Shown: positions 45,937 through 55,096 of the stretch, piece by piece
Numbering within the stretch: the stretch's first letter is position 1
Layout of the letters: each line of letters begins with the position of its first letter
Assembly: GCA_947488815.1 (NCBI GenBank)
Contig: CANLCC010000001.1
Span: 93,086-157,085, forward strand
From: CAIQIA01 sp945861105
GTDB lineage: Bacteria > Cyanobacteriota > Cyanobacteriia > PCC-6307 > Cyanobiaceae
Direction of reading: 5' to 3'
DNA length: 64,000 bases
Program-made: the position numbers and the translations under genes
Notes under the pieces: model-generated
What the model saw: the letters and a program-made list of their open reading frames with translations, nothing else
Told to the model about the DNA's origin: nothing
Databases searched by the model: none

Positions 45937-47079
45937 TTGAGGATCGCCTTCTTCACCGAGACCTTCCTGCCGAAGGTGGACGGCATCGTCACCCGCCTGA
46001 CCCGCACGGTGGAGCACCTGGTCGCCGGCGGCGATGAGGTGCTGGTCTTCTGCCCTGAAGGCGCCCCCTCCCATTTCGCCGGCGCCCGCGTCATCGGTGT
46101 GCCGGCCATGCCCCTGCCCCTGTACCCCGAGCTGAAGCTGGCCCTGCCCCGGCCCGCCGTCTCCGATGCCCTCGACAGCTTCCGGCCCGACCTGGTCCAT
46201 GTGGTCAATCCGGCCGTGCTGGGCCTGGGTGGCATCTGGCTCGCCCGCAGCCGCGACCTGCCCCTGGTGGCGAGTTACCACACCCACCTGCCCAAATATC
46301 TCGAGCATTACGGCATGGGCATGCTCGAGCCGCTGCTCTGGGAACTGCTGAAGGCCGCCCACAACCAGGCCCAGCTCAATCTCTGCACCTCCACCGCCAT
46401 GGTTGAGGAGTTGAGCGAGCGTGGGATCCAGCACACGGCCCTCTGGCAGCGCGGTGTCGACACCGACCTGTTCCATCCCGGCCAGGCCAGCCCTGAGCTG
46501 CGTCGGCGCCTGCTGGGCGACCATGCCGACAGCGACAACCTGTTGCTGTACGTGGGTCGCCTGTCGGCTGAGAAACAGATCGAACGGCTCAGGCCGTTGC
46601 TGGACCAGTTGCCCGGGGCCCGCCTCGCCCTGGTGGGGGATGGCCCCCATCGGCAGCAGCTCGAGCGCACCTTTGCCGGCACCGCCACCACCTTTGTCGG
46701 CTACCTCGGTGGTGCCGACCTGGCCGGTGCCTACGCCAGTGCCGATGCCTTCCTCTTCCCCTCCAGCACCGAAACCCTGGGTCTGGTGCTGCTGGAGGCC
46801 ATGGCGGCCGGTTGTCCCGTGGTGGCGGCCCGCTGCGGCGGGATCCCTGACATCGTCACCGATGGCCTCAATGGCTGCCTCTTCGATCCCGGCGATCCCC
46901 AGGGCCTGCTGGAGGCCAGCCAACGGCTGCTGGCCGACCGTGATGGCCGCGACCAGCTGCGACGCAACGCCCGCAGCGAAGCCGAGCGCTGGGGCTGGGC
47001 AGGCGCCACCCAGCAGCTCAGGGGTTATTACGGTTCGGTGCTGGCCGGGGTGCGTTCCCCCGATCTGGCATTGAAGTAG
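45937..47079 (+). CDS. sqdX: Sulfoquinovosyltransferase (SQDG synthase)
   Basis: Transfers sulfoquinovose from the nucleotide sugar to diacylglycerol, the last step of sulfolipid synthesis. A GT4 enzyme of 380 residues: IAFFTETFLPKVDGIVTRLT at the start, SYHTHLPKYLEHYGMG near 110, LLYVGRLSAEKQIERL near 205 and SSTETLGLVLLEAMAAGCPVV near 275 with the E-x7-E signature. Start is TTG 45937. Its 3' end overlaps the facing PBP2 gene by 52 bases. The pairing with sqdB supports the specific name over a generic glycosyltransferase. Confidence 0.92.
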   Translation: MRIAFFTETFLPKVDGIVTRLTRTVEHLVAGGDEVLVFCPEGAPSHFAGARVIGVPAMPLPLYPELKLALPRPAVSDALDSFRPDLVHVVNPAVLGLGGIWLARSRDLPLVASYHTHLPKYLEHYGMGMLEPLLWELLKAAHNQAQLNLCTSTAMVEELSERGIQHTALWQRGVDTDLFHPGQASPELRRRLLGDHADSDNLLLYVGRLSAEKQIERLRPLLDQLPGARLALVGDGPHRQQLERTFAGTATTFVGYLGGADLAGAYASADAFLFPSSTETLGLVLLEAMAAGCPVVAARCGGIPDIVTDGLNGCLFDPGDPQGLLEASQRLLADRDGRDQLRRNARSEAERWGWAGATQQLRGYYGSVLAGVRSPDLALK

Positions 47080-48812
47080 GCCCCCAGCACCTGGCGGGCG
47101 ATGGGGGCGGCGACGGTGCCGCCGAAACCGCCGCTGTTCTGCGCAAAGCAGACCACCACCACCTCTGGATTCTCAAGGGGGGCAAAGCCCACGAACCAGG
47201 TGTGATCGGCCCGTGGCGGATCTTCGGCGGTCCCCGTCTTGCCGGCCACCGGCGGCAGTCCCGAGGCCAGGACCGTGCCCGTGCCGCTTGTGATCACCTC
47301 CCGCAGGCTCCTGCGCAGGGTCTCGAGGGTGCGGGGCTGCAGTCGCAGGGGGCGCTGCAGATCCCTGGCCGTCGAATCCTTCAGCAGATGGGGCGTCACC
47401 AGCTGCCCACCGTTGCCGACGGCGGCGTACAGCCGGGCCAGCTGCAGCGGGGTCACCAGCAGCGATCCCTGGCCCACCGCAGTGTTGATCGTGTCGCCCT
47501 CGTACCACTCCTGGCCCAGCAGCCGTTTTTTCCAGTCGGGTTCGGGCACCACCCCCCGCCCTTCCTCCAGGCTCAGTTCAATGCCGGTCTGGCTGCCCAG
47601 CCCAAGGCGCTGGGCGGCGCTGGCGATCCGTTCCGGCCCGGTGCGCAGGCCCAGCCGGTAGAAGAAGCTGTTGCTGCTCACCGCCATGGCCCGGCCGAAG
47701 CCGATGCTGCCGAAGCGGCCGTGGTCGCGGAAGCAGCGGCCACCGTGGCAGAAGCGATCGGTGGTCTCGAGGCGGCCATCACTGTCCAGCCGGCCCGATT
47801 CGAGGGCGGCCATGGCGGTGATGACCTTGAAGGTGCTGGCCGGGGGAAACGGCTGCAGGGCCCGGTTCTGCAACGGTGCCGCGCTGCTGTTCAGCCCTGC
47901 CCAGGCCTGGGGGTCGAGGTGGTCGCTGAACACATTCGGATCAAAGCCCGGACGGCTGGCAATGGCCAGGATGGCGCCATCGCGGGCATCCATCAGCACC
48001 ACCGCCCCGCGGCCCACCCTGGCCAGGGCCGCCTCCGCCTGCTCCTGCAGGGGCCGGTCAAGCGTCAGCTGCAGATCCTGGCCGCTGCCGCCTGAACGTT
48101 CGGCCAGGTGCCGCTGCACGGTGCCGGCGGCATCCACCTCCACCACCTGTCCCCCCCAGCGGCCCCGCAACCGCCGCTCCAGGGCCGCCTCCAGGCCGCT
48201 GCGGCCGATGCGGTCCTGCAGCTGGTAGCCGTAGGGCTCCAGGTCGCGGTGCTCCTCGGCGCTGATCGGGCTGGTGTAGCCGAGCACATGGGCGGCCAGG
48301 GGGCCATGGGGGTAATGGCGCCGGAAGCTGGGCTCCACCGAGACCCCGGGCAGTTCCACGGCCTTCTCCTGCAGCCGGGTGATATCGGCGGTGGTCAGCC
48401 CCTCCACCAGGGTGGTGCGGTAGCTGTCCTGGGGATTGCCGGCCCGGCGGCGCGCCTCCAGGTCCCCGGCGGGGCGGTGCAGCACCCGGCTCAGCCGTTG
48501 CCGCAGGCTGGGCCAGCGTCGCTCCTGCACCTCCTGGGTGTTGAGCACCAGCCGGAAGCTGACCACATCGCCGGCCAGCAGTTCCCCGCGGCGATCGAGG
48601 AGACGGCCCCGTCGGGGGGGACTGGCGAGGGTGCGGAGCCGGTTCTCGTCAGCCAGCTGGCGATGGTGCTGGCCCTGCACCAGCTGCAGCCAGCCCAGCC
48701 GCAGGCCAAGGGCCCCCAGGATGAGCAGCACCAGCAGCCAGAGCCGGTCGGCGGGACGGTGCCGGGTCGGTCGCAGGTGCCAGTCGCGGCTGGGGGCAAA
48801 GGGCAGAGCCAA
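47028..48812 (-). CDS. mrdA: Penicillin-binding protein 2 (copy A)
   Basis: Class B PBP, a monofunctional transpeptidase for peptidoglycan side-wall synthesis in the elongation machinery. The 594 residues have one N-terminal membrane helix (LWLLVLLILGALGLRLGWLQL), the pedestal domain with RTLASPPRRGRLLDRRGEL, and the catalytic site: FPPASTFKVITAMA (active Ser), VSSNSFFYRLGL (SxN) and AGKTGTAEDPPR (KTG). It lies 60 bases downstream of a paralogue of equal length. Which of the two is the main PBP2 cannot be told. Confidence 0.92.
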   Translation of the reverse strand: MALPFAPSRDWHLRPTRHRPADRLWLLVLLILGALGLRLGWLQLVQGQHHRQLADENRLRTLASPPRRGRLLDRRGELLAGDVVSFRLVLNTQEVQERRWPSLRQRLSRVLHRPAGDLEARRRAGNPQDSYRTTLVEGLTTADITRLQEKAVELPGVSVEPSFRRHYPHGPLAAHVLGYTSPISAEEHRDLEPYGYQLQDRIGRSGLEAALERRLRGRWGGQVVEVDAAGTVQRHLAERSGGSGQDLQLTLDRPLQEQAEAALARVGRGAVVLMDARDGAILAIASRPGFDPNVFSDHLDPQAWAGLNSSAAPLQNRALQPFPPASTFKVITAMAALESGRLDSDGRLETTDRFCHGGRCFRDHGRFGSIGFGRAMAVSSNSFFYRLGLRTGPERIASAAQRLGLGSQTGIELSLEEGRGVVPEPDWKKRLLGQEWYEGDTINTAVGQGSLLVTPLQLARLYAAVGNGGQLVTPHLLKDSTARDLQRPLRLQPRTLETLRRSLREVITSGTGTVLASGLPPVAGKTGTAEDPPRADHTWFVGFAPLENPEVVVVCFAQNSGGFGGTVAAPIARQVLGAYFNARSGERTPASTEP

Positions 48813-48872
48813 GCAGAACGATCACCGGGATCGCCCTTCAGCCTGGTAATCGTTCCCGGGAATGAAATGGTT

Positions 48873-50645
48873 TCACCGGGGTGCGGCGGGTTTGTTGGCC
48901 TGGCGGCGGTGGAAGAAGGTTTCCATCACCCGCTTCACCATCGGTGCCGACACGGTGCCGCCGTAGCCACCGCTGTTTTCGCCGAAGGCCACGATCACCA
49001 CCTGGGGTTGATCGGCCGGGGCATAGCCGCCGAACCAGGCATGGTCTGGCCGCGGCGGGTCTTCGCCTGTGCCGGTCTTGCCGGCCACAGGGGGCAGGGT
49101 CGGATCGTTCAGCACCTTGGCGGTGCCGCTGGTGACGGCCTGACGCAGGCCCGCACGCAGGGCGTCGAGGGTGCCGGGCTTGAGGCCCATCGGCTTCGGG
49201 GCCGGCACATGGGGGCCTTCCACCAGGTGGGGGGTGACCAGTTTGCCGCCGTTGGCCACCGCGGCGTAGAGCCGTGCCATCTGCAGAGGCGTCACCAGCA
49301 CGGCCCCCTGGCCGATGGACGAGGTGATGGTGTCGACGGCCGTCCAGGGTTCCTTCAGCACCGCTTTTTTCCAGGCCGCATCGCCGAGCAGGCCATCACT
49401 CTCCTCGTCCTTGAGTTCGATGCCGGTGTGGGCGCCGTACCCGAAGCGGCGGGCGGCGCGGAACAACTCGGGCTCACCGACCAGGAGTCCTAACTTGTAG
49501 TAAAAACTGTTGCTGCTCACGGCCAGGGCCGTCGGGAAGCCGATGGTGCCGAAGCTGCCGTGGTCGCCGTAGCACATGCCGGCGTAACAGAAGGAGCCGA
49601 CGGTCGGCAGGGTCGATGCGGCGGTCATCTTGCCCGATTCGATGCCGGCGGCCGTCGTCACGATCTTGAAGGTGCTCGCCGGTGGGAAGCCCTGCAGCGC
49701 CCGGTTGAGCAGCGGCGCCTGCGGACTGTTGAGACTGTTCCACTGGGCGGTGGTGATGCCCCGGGAGAAGATGTTTGGATCGAAGGCCGGCCGGCTGGCC
49801 ATCGCCAGGACGGCACCGGTCCGGGGGTCGAGCACCACGATGGCCCCCTTCGCCACCGACTGCAGTGCCTCGTCGGCGGCCTTCTGCAGATCGAGGTCAA
49901 GGGTGAGGGACAGATCCCTGCCGGCCCGGGATGGCTTCTCGCCCAGAACCCGTTGCACCTGACCGGCGGCGTTCACCTCCAGCTGCTGGCCCCCCCATTC
50001 GCCCCGCAGGATGGGTTCATAGACGGCCTCGATGCCGATGCGGCCGATGCGGTCTTGGATTCGGTACCCCTTCTCGTGCAGGCGGCGGTACTCCTCATCG
50101 GTGATCGGGCTGGTGTACCCGAGCACGTGGGATCCCACCGCGCCGTTGGGATACGAGCGCCGGTAGTCCTGGTCCACCTCGAGGCCGTTGAGGGTGGGCA
50201 GCTGTTCCTTGAGTCGCAGCACCTGGGGTGGGGTCAGGTCTCCCACCAGTTCGATGCGGTACCCCTCGGGGTTGTCGCCGTGGCGCCGCCGTTCGTCAAG
50301 GCTGGCCTCGGGCAGGCTCAGCAGCTGACTGATGCGTGGACGCAGGGCCGCCCAGGCGCGGTCATCGACCTGGCGGGGCAGCAGATAGAGGTTGTAGGTG
50401 AGGGTGTTGCCGGCCAGCACCCGGCCGCGGCGGTCGAGCAGCCGGCCCCGCATGGGGGTGCGGGGCACCAGTCGCACCCGGTTTTCGTCGGCCAGCAGGC
50501 GGTTCTGTTCCCCCTGGGCCAGCTGCAGCCAGGCCAGCCGGCCCCCCATGGCCGCCAGCAGGGCCAGCATGAAAGCAATCAGCCAGGCGGGCTGCTGCTG
50601 CATCCCCGTGCGCCGCTGCTGGCGCCGGCCCAGGCCGATGGTCAT
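48873..50645 (-). CDS. Penicillin-binding protein 2 (copy B)
   Basis: Class B transpeptidase, paralogue of the adjacent gene and of the same layout. The 590 residues have a membrane helix (LIAFMLALLAAMGGRLAWLQL), the pedestal with RLVPRTPMRGRLLDRRGRV, and the catalytic motifs FPPASTFKIVTTAAG, VSSNSFYYKLGL and AGKTGTGEDPPRPDHAW. All catalytic residues are present, so both copies should be active. Its start overlaps the end of a small helical gene upstream (ATGA). The copies are clearly diverged, so the duplication is not recent. Confidence 0.91.
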   Translation of the reverse strand: MTIGLGRRQQRRTGMQQQPAWLIAFMLALLAAMGGRLAWLQLAQGEQNRLLADENRVRLVPRTPMRGRLLDRRGRVLAGNTLTYNLYLLPRQVDDRAWAALRPRISQLLSLPEASLDERRRHGDNPEGYRIELVGDLTPPQVLRLKEQLPTLNGLEVDQDYRRSYPNGAVGSHVLGYTSPITDEEYRRLHEKGYRIQDRIGRIGIEAVYEPILRGEWGGQQLEVNAAGQVQRVLGEKPSRAGRDLSLTLDLDLQKAADEALQSVAKGAIVVLDPRTGAVLAMASRPAFDPNIFSRGITTAQWNSLNSPQAPLLNRALQGFPPASTFKIVTTAAGIESGKMTAASTLPTVGSFCYAGMCYGDHGSFGTIGFPTALAVSSNSFYYKLGLLVGEPELFRAARRFGYGAHTGIELKDEESDGLLGDAAWKKAVLKEPWTAVDTITSSIGQGAVLVTPLQMARLYAAVANGGKLVTPHLVEGPHVPAPKPMGLKPGTLDALRAGLRQAVTSGTAKVLNDPTLPPVAGKTGTGEDPPRPDHAWFGGYAPADQPQVVIVAFGENSGGYGGTVSAPMVKRVMETFFHRRQANKPAAPR

Positions 50646-50833
50646 GGCAGCAGCTGCCGCTCAAGCTGCCGCAGGCGGTCGGCGATGGCCCGCAGCCGCT
50701 CCTGCAGCACACCCAGGTCGGCCTCGGCAACGGGTTCTTCGACAGTCACCTGCACGGGGACGACCGTGGCGTCAGGACGACCGCCCGAACCGCGGGCCAG
50801 GTTGAGCAGCATCTCAAGCGGAGACTGGGCCAT
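50642..50833 (-). CDS. Small helical hypothetical protein upstream of PBP2
   Basis: A 63-residue protein, MAQSPLEMLLNLARGSGG followed by a Val/Pro stretch and a C-terminal heptad-like helix LGVLQERLRAIADRLRQLER. No membrane segment. An upstream in-frame start at 50863 is possible, but MAQSPLEM looks more natural. Its stop overlaps the PBP2 copy B ATG by four bases, so translation is coupled. The coiled helix could bind PBP2 or another cell-wall partner; that is inference only. Confidence 0.55.
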   Translation of the reverse strand: MAQSPLEMLLNLARGSGGRPDATVVPVQVTVEEPVAEADLGVLQERLRAIADRLRQLERQLLP

Positions 50834-50875
50834 CCCACCACCATTGCCCCCCCAGCGTGCCACAGGTGAACGAGA

Positions 50876-51496
50876 TCAGCGGCCCGTGGTGAGCGATGTC
50901 GGGCTGGCCGGCGGCAGGATCACCTGACGGCAGAACTCCTGGGAGCCCAGCACCCAGCCCCCCAGGGCCGCCAGGGCCACCAGGGCACTCAGGGGAAGCA
51001 GGGCCTTGCGGGTGGCCGGATCGGCCAGCCACTCCTGCCATTCCCGCCGCCAGCGGTCACGGCTGAAGCGTCGCTTCTCGGCCTTCTGGGCCAGCTCGCG
51101 GCGATGCAGGGACCGGGAGACCCAGCGCTCGAAGGCCTTCTTTTTCGTGATGGCCATCTTGCGTTCCAGCTCCAGCAGCTGGCCCGGGGTCAGATCGGGG
51201 TTGAAGGTGGTGATCAGGTCGAGACTCTTGAGGAACATCTCGACGGCGCCATCCTTGATCTGGCGGTCCTGGTCGCTGAGGGCGTCGAAGGCCACCTCGG
51301 GATAGAAGCGGCGACGGTTGGTCTGGATCTGTTCTTCGTCGAGCTGGCCCGGTTCCCGCAGCCAGCGGTCGGTGTTGGCATCGAACCGACGCCAGTACAG
51401 GAAGGGGTTGAGATAGACGGTGCGGCCGCCAATCTCGATGCTGTCCTGCTGCAGTCGCCGCTGGAGCTGGGGATCCTGCTGGAGTTGCGCGCCCAC
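50876..51496 (-). CDS. Conserved hypothetical protein with C-terminal membrane helix
   Basis: A 206-residue protein of unknown function. The start is uncertain; GTG 51496 (VGAQLQQDPQLQRRLQQDS) is used because the coding character starts there, while the frame extends to 51781. Conserved-looking segments are TVYLNPFLYWRRFDANTDRW, DEEQIQTNRRRFYPEVAFDA, GAVEMFLKSLDLITTFNPDL and ELERKMAITKKKAFERWVSR. A basic stretch leads to one transmembrane helix, LLPLSALVALAALGGWVLG, near the C-terminus. It is the first gene of the leftward run that includes both PBP2 genes. Confidence 0.65.
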   Translation of the reverse strand: MGAQLQQDPQLQRRLQQDSIEIGGRTVYLNPFLYWRRFDANTDRWLREPGQLDEEQIQTNRRRFYPEVAFDALSDQDRQIKDGAVEMFLKSLDLITTFNPDLTPGQLLELERKMAITKKKAFERWVSRSLHRRELAQKAEKRRFSRDRWRREWQEWLADPATRKALLPLSALVALAALGGWVLGSQEFCRQVILPPASPTSLTTGR

Positions 51497-51563
51497 GACC
51501 GAATGACTGGGTCCCGATCGTATCGGCCTCGGCAAGGGTTCCCTAGGCTTGAGCTGACTGGTT

Positions 51564-52511
51564 GTGGTTGTGGAGCGAACCCGTCCAGGTGTGGTGCTGC
51601 ACATCGGCACCGAAAAGACGGGCAGCACCAGCCTGCAGCAGTTCCTGCGCCAGCGCTCCGAAGTCCTCCAGCGCTCTGGCCTCTGGCCCGCCTGGTGTGC
51701 CGGTCTTGAGTCGAGTCGCTTGCTCGCCACTGTCTGTCTGCCGCCGACGGACCAGGAAGACGACCACCTGCTGGCCCTCACCGATGGCAGTCCGGCGGCC
51801 CGGGCGGACCTGCGCCGTCGGCTGCTGACCGACCTGCGGCAGGAGCTGACCTCGCTGCCCCCGGGGGGCCGGCTGGTGTTCAGCTCGGAACATCTGCATG
51901 CCCGCCTGCGCTGCAGCGACGACGTGCAGCGGCTGCGGCAGCTGTTGCTGGAGGCCGGGGCCGGCCCCGTGCAGGTGGTGGTCTACCTGCGGGAACCCGT
52001 GGCCCTGGCGGAATCGCTCTACTCCACCTGGATCCGCAGCGGCCGCACCGACCGGGGGCTGCCTGCCGACCCGGCCGACGGCAACATCCGCTACCTCTGC
52101 GATCATCCGGCCACCCTGGCCCGCTGGCGGCAGGTTTTCGGGGACGGGGCGGTGCAGGCCCGCCTGTTCCAGCCCCAGGCTTTGGTGGGTGGCCGGGTGG
52201 AGAGCGACTTCCTGGCCCTGCTGGGCTGTCCGCCTGGTGCGGGGCCTGGGGCCGCAGCCCCGCGGGCGAATCCGTCCCTGGCCCCCTGGGGGCTGGAGCT
52301 GCTGCGACGGTGGAATGGGCTGGTTCCCCGGCGGCGGGCCTGGCAGCGGTGGTGGCACACCAAGCTGGAAAATCTGCTCCTGCGTCTGGCCCGCGGGCGC
52401 TACCGCATGCCTGCCGCCCAGCGCGCCCGTTATGCGGCGTTCTATGGGCCCGGTTTCACAGAGCTTGTGGGCCGTGAGTTCGCTGCCCTGCCCCCTGGCG
52501 CGGATTCCTAG
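51564..52511 (+). CDS. Sulfotransferase-like protein
   Basis: A 315-residue protein with an N-terminal PAPS-type phosphate loop, VVLHIGTEKTGSTSLQQFL, near residues 10-28. VVVYLREPVALAESLYSTWI near 138 corresponds to the 3'-phosphate site with Arg and Ser. The remainder matches sulfotransferases that act on carbohydrates only loosely. It is divergent from the preceding unknown gene, with 67 bases between them. Start is GTG 51564 or GTG 51570. It is a second, separate sulfotransferase in the window besides the fusion at 4-6.5 kb. The acceptor is unknown. Confidence 0.72.
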   Translation: MVVERTRPGVVLHIGTEKTGSTSLQQFLRQRSEVLQRSGLWPAWCAGLESSRLLATVCLPPTDQEDDHLLALTDGSPAARADLRRRLLTDLRQELTSLPPGGRLVFSSEHLHARLRCSDDVQRLRQLLLEAGAGPVQVVVYLREPVALAESLYSTWIRSGRTDRGLPADPADGNIRYLCDHPATLARWRQVFGDGAVQARLFQPQALVGGRVESDFLALLGCPPGAGPGAAAPRANPSLAPWGLELLRRWNGLVPRRRAWQRWWHTKLENLLLRLARGRYRMPAAQRARYAAFYGPGFTELVGREFAALPPGADS

Positions 52512-52538
52512 GATCCGACGCAGCAGAGGGCTGGCCCG

Positions 52539-53180
52539 ATGGCCTGGCTGGATCCCCACCACCGCGGGCCGATCATTGCCGCTTCAGGGCTGCTGCTGAT
52601 CGCCTTCGTCGTGCTGCATCTGGTGGGGGTGGGCCTGGCCCCGCTGGCTCCGGATCGGTTCGAGGCCTATGCCACGACCCTGCACCAGCAGTGGTGGCTG
52701 CCCCTGGCCGAGGGGCTGCTGGCGCTGGTGGCCTGCGTGCATGGGGGTCTGACCCTGGTGGCGGTGCATCAGAACCGCCGCGCCGGCAACCAGGCCGCGC
52801 TTGTCAGCCGTCGTGGGCAACCCCTGGCCGCCTTCGCTGCCCGCAGTCAACCCTGGGCTGGACTGGTGCTGCTGGCATTTCTGGGGTTGCACCTGGCCCA
52901 GCTGCGCTGGGTCCGCCCGGCCGACGGGGCTGAACTCGCTGCTGTGGTTCAGGCCCTGGCTGCCCCTGGCGTGCCGCTGCTTTATCTCGCCGCCGCTGGG
53001 GCCCTCGGGCTGCATGTGCTGCATGGCAGCGAAGCCGCCCATCGCCGCCTCGGCTGGCTCGACCCCACCAATGCAGGGGCGATCCGGCTGGGAGCCCGGG
53101 GCCTGGCCCTGCTGCTGGCTGCGGGATTTGCCGCGGTCACCCTGCTGCTGGCCCTCGCTCCGCCCCGGGTCCTCCCATGA
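52539..53180 (+). CDS. sdhC: Succinate dehydrogenase / fumarate reductase cytochrome b subunit
   Basis: Membrane anchor of complex II. The 213 residues have five hydrophobic segments. His residues placed within them fit two haem b ligations: His27 (LHLVG), His68 (CVHGG), His118 (LHLAQ) and His159 or His162 (LHVLHG), the single-polypeptide di-haem type seen in Bacillus and epsilonproteobacteria. The stop overlaps the sdhA ATG by four bases. Together with sdhA and sdhB it forms a complete three-gene operon, linking succinate oxidation to the quinone pool. Confidence 0.86.
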   Translation: MAWLDPHHRGPIIAASGLLLIAFVVLHLVGVGLAPLAPDRFEAYATTLHQQWWLPLAEGLLALVACVHGGLTLVAVHQNRRAGNQAALVSRRGQPLAAFAARSQPWAGLVLLAFLGLHLAQLRWVRPADGAELAAVVQALAAPGVPLLYLAAAGALGLHVLHGSEAAHRRLGWLDPTNAGAIRLGARGLALLLAAGFAAVTLLLALAPPRVLP

Positions 53181-55096
53181 CGGTTCTTCCCGATCCCCAG
53201 CTGCCGGCCGGTCCCCTCGCCGATGCCTGGCGCCGTACTCGCGAGGCCCTGCCGCTGATTGCCCCGGCCCGTCGCGGGGCCTTCCCGCTGCTGGTGGTGG
53301 GCACTGGCCTGGCTGGGGCCTCGGCGGCCGCCACCCTGGCCGAACAGGGCTACCCGGTGACGGTGCTCAGCTTCCACGACAGCCCCCGCCGCGCCCACTC
53401 GGTGGCGGCCCAGGGGGGCATCAATGCCGCCCGCGCCCTCGCCCCGGATGGCGACAGCGTCAATCGGCTGTTTGCCGACACCCTGCGCGGCGGTGACTTC
53501 CGTGCCCGGGAGGCCGGCTGCCGTCGCCTCGCGGAGATCAGCGCGGCGATCATTGACCAGTGCGTGGCCCAGGGGGTCCCCTTCGCCCGGGAGTACGGCG
53601 GCACCCTTGCCACCCGCAGCTTCGGGGGGGCCCAGGTGAGCCGCACGTTCTATGCCCGCGGTCAGACCGGCCAGCAGCTGCTTTATGGCGCCTATCAGGC
53701 ACTGATGCGCCAGGTGGAGGCCGGTCGGGTGCGCCTGCTGTGCAGGCGCGACATGCTGGAGCTGATCACCATCGACGGCGTCGCCCGCGGTGTGGTGTGT
53801 CGCAACCTGCTATCTGGTGCCCTGGAGGTGCATCTGGCCCAGGCGGTGCTGCTGGCCAGCGGCGGCTACAGCAACGTTTATTTCCTGTCGACCAACGCGC
53901 TCAAGTCGAATGCCAGTGCGATCTGGCAGGCCCACCGGCGTGGCGCCCTGTTCGCCAATCCGTGCTTCACCCAGATCCATCCCACCTGCATTCCCAGCGG
54001 CGACCCGCACCAGAGCAAGCTGACGCTGATGAGCGAGAGCCTGCGCAATGACGGCCGGGTGTGGCTGCCGGCGCTGGCCGGCGATGAGCGCCCGCCCGGG
54101 GAGATTCCGGACCACGAGCGGGATTACTTTCTGGAACGGCAGTATCCCGCCTACGGAAACATGGTGCCGCGGGATGTGGCCTCGCGGCGGGCCCGTGAGC
54201 TCTGCCAGGCCGGCCACGGGGTCGGCCCCGGACGGCAGTCGGTGTACCTCGATCTGCGCGATGCCATCGCCCGTGAAGGGCGCGGGCCCATCGCGGCCCG
54301 CTACGGGAATCTGCTCGACATGTATGAGCGCATCAGCGGTGATGACCCCTACACCACGCCCCTGCGCATCTACCCGGCTCCCCACTACACGATGGGGGGG
54401 CTCTGGGTCGATTACCGCCTGATGAGTTCCATCCCCGGACTGTTTGTGCTGGGTGAGGCCAACTTTTCGGACCATGGCGCCAATCGGCTGGGTGCCAGTG
54501 CGCTGATGCAGGGCCTGGCTGATGGCTACTTCATCGCGCCGGCCACGGTGCCCGCCTGGCTGGCCGGCCATGGGGCCCCACCCCTCAGCCAGGACCATCC
54601 GGCGTGCCGCGAGGCCGTGGAGCGGGTGCGCCTGCGCCTGGCCGGGTTGCTGGCCAACGGCGGCGGGCGGCCGGTGGATGGGTTCCATCGCCGGCTGGGC
54701 CGGCTGATGATCGACCATTGCGGCATCAGCCGCCAGGCCGCTGGCCTGCGGGCCGGCCTGGCGGCGGTGGCCGACCTTGAGCAGCAGTTTCTGGCCGAGG
54801 TGCGGGTGCCCGGGGAGGCCAGCGGCCCCAACCCCGAGCTGGAGAAGGCCCTGCGGGTGGCTGATTTCTTCGGCCTGGCGCAGGTGATGCTGCGCGACGC
54901 CCTGGCCCGGGAGGAATCGTGCGGCGCCCATTTCCGCGAGGAACACCAGACCCCCGAGGGGGAAGCCCGCCGGGATGACATGGGCTTCGCCCACATCGCC
55001 GCCTGGGAGCATGGCGGCGATGGCGGCGAGCCGATCCGGCATCAGGAACCGCTGCAGTTCACTGAGCTGCAGCCCAGCACCCGCAGCTATCGATGA
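53177..55096 (+). CDS. sdhA: Succinate dehydrogenase / fumarate reductase flavoprotein subunit
   Basis: Catalytic subunit oxidising succinate (or reducing fumarate). The 639 residues carry the dinucleotide loop LVVGTGLAGASAAATLAEQG near 40-59, the covalent-FAD motif HSVAAQGGIN (His74), the active-site segments VSRTFYARGQTGQQLLYG and IHPTCIPSG, and HYTMGGLWVDYRLMSSIPGL near 410. The wording of these motifs resembles the flavoprotein of Bacteroidetes/Chlamydia-like complex II more than the E. coli enzyme. It overlaps sdhC and sdhB by four bases on each side. Confidence 0.94.
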   Translation: MTVLPDPQLPAGPLADAWRRTREALPLIAPARRGAFPLLVVGTGLAGASAAATLAEQGYPVTVLSFHDSPRRAHSVAAQGGINAARALAPDGDSVNRLFADTLRGGDFRAREAGCRRLAEISAAIIDQCVAQGVPFAREYGGTLATRSFGGAQVSRTFYARGQTGQQLLYGAYQALMRQVEAGRVRLLCRRDMLELITIDGVARGVVCRNLLSGALEVHLAQAVLLASGGYSNVYFLSTNALKSNASAIWQAHRRGALFANPCFTQIHPTCIPSGDPHQSKLTLMSESLRNDGRVWLPALAGDERPPGEIPDHERDYFLERQYPAYGNMVPRDVASRRARELCQAGHGVGPGRQSVYLDLRDAIAREGRGPIAARYGNLLDMYERISGDDPYTTPLRIYPAPHYTMGGLWVDYRLMSSIPGLFVLGEANFSDHGANRLGASALMQGLADGYFIAPATVPAWLAGHGAPPLSQDHPACREAVERVRLRLAGLLANGGGRPVDGFHRRLGRLMIDHCGISRQAAGLRAGLAAVADLEQQFLAEVRVPGEASGPNPELEKALRVADFFGLAQVMLRDALAREESCGAHFREEHQTPEGEARRDDMGFAHIAAWEHGGDGGEPIRHQEPLQFTELQPSTRSYR

